A stretch of 64,000 nt of DNA from positions 3,038,001 through 3,102,000 of the forward strand of contig JAVLRN010000001.1 of NCBI GenBank assembly GCA_032821775.1. The letters are read 5' to 3'. The notes below the pieces were generated by a model. It was not told the DNA's origin. It made no database searches and worked only from the letters and a program-made list of their open reading frames with translations. Within the stretch, counting starts at the first letter, position 1. Each line of letters begins with the position of its first letter. Below, in pieces: positions 59,420 through 64,000 of this stretch. The position numbers and the translations under genes were made by a program. This DNA comes from Sanguinoderma infundibulare (taxonomy: Eukaryota; Basidiomycota; Agaricomycetes; Polyporales; Polyporaceae).

Positions 59420-59996
59420 CGTGCGTGGTGCGGCGTTCATGAACCTGTCTCGATCCGTGGGTGAAACTGATGATCTCGGGTAGGCTTCAAGGACCCGAAC
59501 TCTTTGCCTGTTGATTTATGGAGGGGGGAGGGCCGCTCTTTTCGACATTCTATTTATGGCGAGGAAGCTCGAGTTCTTCATGTCTTCCAGGTGTCGTGCA
59601 TGGTCGCGTCTCCTGTGGCGGATAGCTGAGCAAACCAGATGGGTTCTAAGAAACGTGTGCAGTCGATCGACTCCAATACGTTCCAATGGTACTAGTCTTG
59701 TTAGGTGTATCCGTAACAGTCCGTTAACGTTATGATATCGTTCTTGGAGTGGCTCGATCCTCACCAAAGCTGTGCTTCAAGCAAGCATCTTCCATCTCAC
59801 GGAACCAAGGCTCGGACCCGAACATGGATCCGGGGGCTTTTGTCAATGATTATTTGAAGGCAGAGTCTGATCGCCGGACGGGGATTGGCAAGGGCGCCCA
59901 TAAGCCCGAGGGTCTCAGTTAAGATAAATACAACAACAGCGTCCCAGAGAATCATGTAAGTATCCAAAGGCGGGGTACCTGACGGAGTCGAACCGC
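59420..59996. other. Convergent intergenic spacer
   Basis: About 575 bp between convergent genes; no coding signal. Confidence 0.4.
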
Positions 59997-62172
59997 TCAC
60001 TGCACGAGCGAGACACGGAGCGGCATCTGCGGGCCAAGGTGCTTCTCGCTCTTGACGAGCGGCACCGTGAGGCCGGCGGGGAAGCGGACGATCTCCGGCT
60101 TGTCCTCTGGGATGGCGAGCTCGAAGTTCTCGATGAGTTCGACGAGGATCGCCTGCATCTCGATGATCCTAGAGGAATAAACACCAACAGACAGGTCAGC
60201 GTCAGCCTCCACCCCACTGCAGCACCGCATCCGACCGAGAGGGATCGACGTGAGGACTTACGAGAACCGCCAGCCGATGCACCCCTGCAGCCCGGCGCCG
60301 AACGTCATCAGGTTCGAGGTGACGCCGACGTAGGTCGCGCCCATCTTCTCGTGCTCGACGAACCGGAGCGGGTTGAACTCGCCCGCGTCCGGCCCCCAGA
60401 TGCTCGGCAGCCGGTTGTACACCCAGATGGGCACGTTGATGTTCGTGCCCTTCGGGACCGCCAGCTCGCTCACGCACTCGCCGTCCGCGAGCGTAATCGG
60501 GGCCGCGAGAGGGACGACCTCGTCGCGCGTCGCGACGCGCTGGAAGGCGTAGACGATCGGGTGCAGCCGGAGGAGTTCCTTCATGCCGGCGAGGGTGTAC
60601 GTCATCGCGTCGAGGTCCGCGACGCAGAAGTCGGCGTCGCCGCGCTCGGCGACGCGCGCGCGGATCGCCTTGATCTCGGCGCGCATCTTCTGCTGGTAGT
60701 CGGGGTGCCGCGCGAGCTCGTAGAGGAGCCAGGTGAGGGACGACGCCGTCGTCTCGTGCCCGGCGAGGAGGAAGGTCGCCATCTGGGACATCATCTCTTC
60801 GTCGGTCAGGCGCGACTTGGGGTCTTCCGAGGCGTTTGCTCGTACTGCAGGGCAAGGATCGGTGACGTTCAGTAGAGACGGCAACGAGAAAGGCAAGAGG
60901 CATACCGAGGATGCTCATGATGTCCTTCTTTTTCTGGTCGTTGCCGGCGAGGACGGCTTCGGTCTTCTCGTCGATCAGCGTCTTCGCGAAGTTGTTGATG
61001 ACCTTGAGCGTTCGGCGGAAGCGAGCGTGATCTTTAGTTGGAATGTACTGCACGAACTTAAGGATCGACATCGGGATAAGGTGCCAGAAGGAGCGGAAAA
61101 TCATTGTGGTGGTAGAAGGGAATGGGATGGCGTCCACACTGCGCTCGGCATGTGAATTGCGGTCCAGTCTAACTTGAAGACTGTTTAACTCACAACATGT
61201 TCTTGTATGCTTGCACAACGGGGCTGAGGGAGTTGTCGAGGGCGCCGCACTGTACGTCAAATCCAACTGTGTGCACCGTCAGGACACGAACTGGAGGCAT
61301 ATCACTAACAGAACGCACCCTCTCCAATGACATCCAGCGTACACCTTGCGAGCCAAGCCTGGACGTTCACGCGTTCGCTCGAGTCCGGGGTTGTAGCCAG
61401 GATGTCCTTCCACATCTGACCCAGCTGTAATCCAAGCCCATGGTCAGGTACCTGGTCCAGAATACGGAATGACCTCGAATGCTAGGCGCACCTTCTGCGC
61501 TGATGCACGGAAAAGCGGCAAGAATGACTTCAACTGGCTGGCGCCGAATGCTGGGTTCATGATCTTGCGCATTCGTGCATGGTCCTTATCTGCCATCCCA
61601 GTTTCACCAAGAGTGCTTTCCCAATCCTATAAACATACCTTGAGCAAAGAGGATTCCTGCACCGCTAATTTCACGGGTGACTTGCCGAGCAATAGTGCTC
61701 TTCACGAAGTGGTAACCGGATTTGTGGAATATGTATTGAAGGGCCTATAAGAGCTGTCAGCACTCATGCGAGAAACGGTGGGGCCAGACGGAACGGAGCA
61801 TACCTTGGGGTCAGCGATCGAGAGGTGGTCTTCCTGTGAAACAATTGTCGGATTGAAGCCTCGAGAGAGGCAGTCAGGTTACTCACGCCCATGATACCCT
61901 TGGTTCGCCAAATTGCACCATACTCCTGCACCCACTTTCCGTCCAGATCTCCCACCTCAGCCTGCTGGTTGATCTGCTGGTTATGGCCTGAATGTGTTTG
62001 CGATGTCAGCGCTCTACCACGCAAATGTACGCTCAAACGACTCACCCATGAGCCAGCTTGGAGCAGGCGGTCCCCTCACCTTCCTCAGGTGACGGCGCGC
62101 AAGGTAGCGCCGCACCGTTGAGACGATGAGAAGGGCACCCCCAGCGAGTAATAGAGACACCAATGGATTCAT
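59997..62172 (-). CDS. Cytochrome P450 monooxygenase
   Basis: Exons: 62172-62046, 61987-61887, 61833-61804, 61744-61639, 61589-61492, 61424-61319, 61266-61194, 61138-60906, 60844-60262, 60168-59997 (542 aa). All core P450 signatures are present. There is an N-terminal membrane anchor (LVSLLLAGGALLIVSTV) and the proline hinge VRGPPAPSW. The C-helix region is KDHARMRKIMNPAFG. The I-helix oxygen groove is LLAGHETTASSLTW, ExxR is KELLRLHP, the PERF-like motif is FNPLRFVEHE, and the heme-binding loop is FGAGLQGCIGWRF with the ligand Cys. It is an ER-anchored enzyme oxidising small lipophilic substrates; the CYP family number cannot be assigned by eye. No terpene, polyketide or other secondary-metabolite backbone gene lies nearby. 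Confidence 0.93.
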
Positions 62173-62288
62173 AGTCTACCAGGGTGACAGTCAGCGACGG
62201 CGGAGGGGCACGAAAAAGGCAGTCATCACTTACACCAGCTGCAACGAACACGACAATTGATGCCCCGCTCTCGTTGCGATTCCGAGGA

Positions 62289-62295
62289 CTATATA
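62289..62295 (-). promoter_or_regulatory. TATA box of the P450 gene
   Basis: TATATAG on the minus strand, about 117 bp upstream of the P450 ATG. Confidence 0.5.
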
Positions 62296-63501
62296 GCTCC
62301 CGCGGCAACCCAGCATCTTAGTTTTCGGCTTCCCACGTAACACGCAGTTTCTTACTGGAAACACGGCGATCGGGGCCCAAGGGCGCCGTGTTAGCAAATC
62401 GCCTCACCTAAGAAAACGTCGTCGGTCCGTAGGTCCCAGACGTCGTCACCATAATGAGGTGTGGCATATAGCTCGACCAAAGCGCGTTGTCCAGATGCGC
62501 AGCTGGACCTGGTGCAGATCGTTCCAATGCCGATGCCACCTTTGACGGTTAATCATGAGAAAGAATCGGCAAGGGAAACACACGAATCTTGCGTGGCCAC
62601 GAGGGCGGCCCTGGGGCGGTGTGAGACAAATCCGTTCCCCGGCAATCAACTGCGAGACACGTTCAACTCACCCATGCGCAGCGGCTCCATACGACAGAGG
62701 CGAGACGATCCCGTACAAGTCCATTTGAACATTCACACTTGACTGCTACTCCGCCCCTACATCGGTATCTTGGCACCCACGATATCGGACGACCAGGCTG
62801 TCTCTCCGGGAGCGATTTCCTGAAAAAGCCAAACACAGATTCAATAATATTACATTCGTCCGACATTGTGACGTCCCCGTATAAGAGCACTTAGGTGTAA
62901 TACAAGAAAATCAAGAAGATACCACGCCTGCAAGAGGTTCGCGCAATGATGATGTTCGGTGACCGCTGCGCGTCACCACCCGGGCCGAGCTCGAGATCGT
63001 AGAAGTTGAACGTGCTACATCGATATCCGAGTCGAGCGCCTCTTTTCAAATAGTTTCAAGAGAGGGGTGACGTACATAGGATATGTAAGACGAGGCTCGG
63101 CTGCAACGACTAAGTTACTGTGTCTTTCGGGTGGACGCCCTATCATCGGAGGGGAGGTCCTTCGTTGCCTCGCGTGTAACAGATATTGAACGGACTGACA
63201 AAAACGCCGTTAATTTAGGTGGTCCTTGTATGCAAGACGGAAGGGGGAAGATTAATCGCATGGCATCGTGCAACGTTGAGGTCGCTGATGCTGCAAGGGA
63301 GGTGTCGGAGAGCGACGCGAAGACAGATAGGAATGAAAGATTGCGCACCGTTTCTGTCTAACACGAAACTAGTGTATTGCGCCGTGCAGACGCCTAATGG
63401 ACAACGATAGATATAGGAAGGGAGGTGTATACAAAACGATGTAACGACTCAATGGTCAATTTACGCGTGCCTACGAGCCTGCAAGTGCCGGATTCCAGCA
63501 G
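62296..63501. other. Intergenic region
   Basis: About 1.2 kb between the P450 promoter and the permease 3' end. Only short, domain-less ORFs occur on both strands. Confidence 0.4.
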
Positions 63502-63576
63502 AGACCGAGAAGTGTGTTCATCACAGGTCATCGGCCCGCAGACCGAGAAGTGTGTTCTTCGTATGTCATCGGCCCG
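63502..63576. repeat. 38-bp tandem repeat, two copies, overlapping the permease stop codon
   Basis: Copies start at 63502 and 63540 with agaccgagaagtgtgttc and end gtcatcggcccg. They differ at a few internal positions. The second copy contains the last codons and the stop of the permease gene, so the first copy is a downstream duplicate of that end. Confidence 0.75.
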
Positions 63577-64000
63577 TTAAACGAATTTCCAACCATCGCA
63601 GTGGAGGATATACAAGGCCCGCAAAGGCCGCAGCAAGCTAACAAGCATAACGGTCAATACAAATACTGCGGTCATTGACAGTGGCAGTACACTCACCTCA
63701 AAGCCGAGGTCAGCACCGAATTCGGCTCCGGCCTTCTTAGCCAGCGGTCCTGTGTACCACACCTCGGACATCCCGACAATAGCGCCCGCCACTCCGCAGC
63801 AACCGGCCAGTACCCCTGCTGCGCCCAAAGGCAACCTGCACGGGGAAGTCATGGCTGAGCGGCGCTATTATCACGATGGGCGTTGGACTAACCGGCTTGG
63901 GTTATCCCAATCATCTAGGTTGTATCCACCCAGAGGTCCACCGTTTCGGCGGAAGATAAAGTGCTCCTCGGCGACGACAACGATAAAGAACGCCGTCCAG
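63566..64000 (-). CDS. FCY2-type purine-cytosine permease (NCS1 family), C-terminal part
   Basis: Exons in the window: >64000-63893, 63835-63697, 63637-63566. The readable part is about 106 residues. The segment AEEHFIFRRNGGPLGGYNLDDWD followed by the membrane spans LPLGAAGVLAGCCGVAGAIVGMSEVWYTGP and LAAAFAGLVYPPLRWLEIRLTGR matches the end of fungal purine-cytosine permeases of the NCS1 family, proton symporters of the plasma membrane. The 5' part lies beyond the right edge. The final splice (63696/63638) restores the conserved PPLRWLE end, where unspliced reading would give a different tail. Confidence 0.85.

Noticed and set aside
60039..60875. 278-codon plus-strand ORF opposite the P450
   Set aside because: Antisense shadow; the minus strand carries all P450 signatures.
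59997..62172. Secondary-metabolite cluster around the P450
   Set aside because: Neighbours are ALG9, an intronless hypothetical and a permease; no backbone enzyme or pathway regulator is present in the window.
1..64000. CRISPR arrays, insertion sequences, retrotransposons
   Set aside because: No regularly spaced direct repeats, no terminal inverted or long terminal repeats, and no transposase, integrase or reverse-transcriptase motifs were seen by eye.

Overview
The window looks like genomic DNA from a basidiomycete fungus, probably an agaricomycete. The evidence is GC-rich coding sequence, genes cut by many short (47-75 nt) GT-AG introns with CTGAC/CTAAC-like branch sites, and a fungal gene set: Sho1, Sin3, Rav1, Alg9, an M35 metalloendopeptidase, fungal multi-span receptors, a P450 and expanded F-box and kinase-like families. 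No reverse transcriptase, transposase, terminal repeat or CRISPR array was recognised. All exon models were built by hand from reading-frame continuity, splice signals and family resemblance. An error of one or two bases at a junction is possible.

Left part (1-20.5 kb): the 5' part of RAV1 (V-ATPase assembly) runs off the left edge, divergent from a four-exon fasciclin-domain membrane protein. Then come a mitochondrial carnitine/acylcarnitine carrier, an unrecognised six-exon gene, mitochondrial N-acetylglutamate synthase (ARG2), a tRNA-Asp, a tiny hypothetical protein, a 22-exon secreted acid sphingomyelinase, and an M35 peptidyl-Lys metalloendopeptidase that appears broken.

Middle (21.7-27.8 kb): an accessory-looking island with two small paralogous kinase-fold proteins whose catalytic residues are degraded, alternating with two F-box/LRR-like genes. 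One of the F-box genes carries a 10-bp tandem duplication that shifts its frame.

Housekeeping block (28.7-47.5 kb): a WBP11-like splicing factor with two GC-AG introns, divergent from an RNF10/Mag2 RING ligase. Next are the osmosensor SHO1, a single-pass hypothetical protein, the SIN3 corepressor scaffold (three PAH domains) and a membrane protein with three PSAP motifs and one PPAY motif.

Right part (47.5-64 kb): a 3.7-kb gene-poor stretch, a 12-exon multi-span membrane protein with three micro-exons, the ER mannosyltransferase ALG9, an intronless hypothetical gene, a ten-exon cytochrome P450, and the C-terminal exons of an FCY2-type nucleobase permease whose stop codon lies in a 38-bp tandem repeat.

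Most genes are independent units. The shared themes are membrane and secretory functions (Rav1, Alg9, Sho1, permease, receptor-like protein) and ubiquitin-linked proteins (two F-box genes, the RING ligase, the PSAP/PPAY protein).
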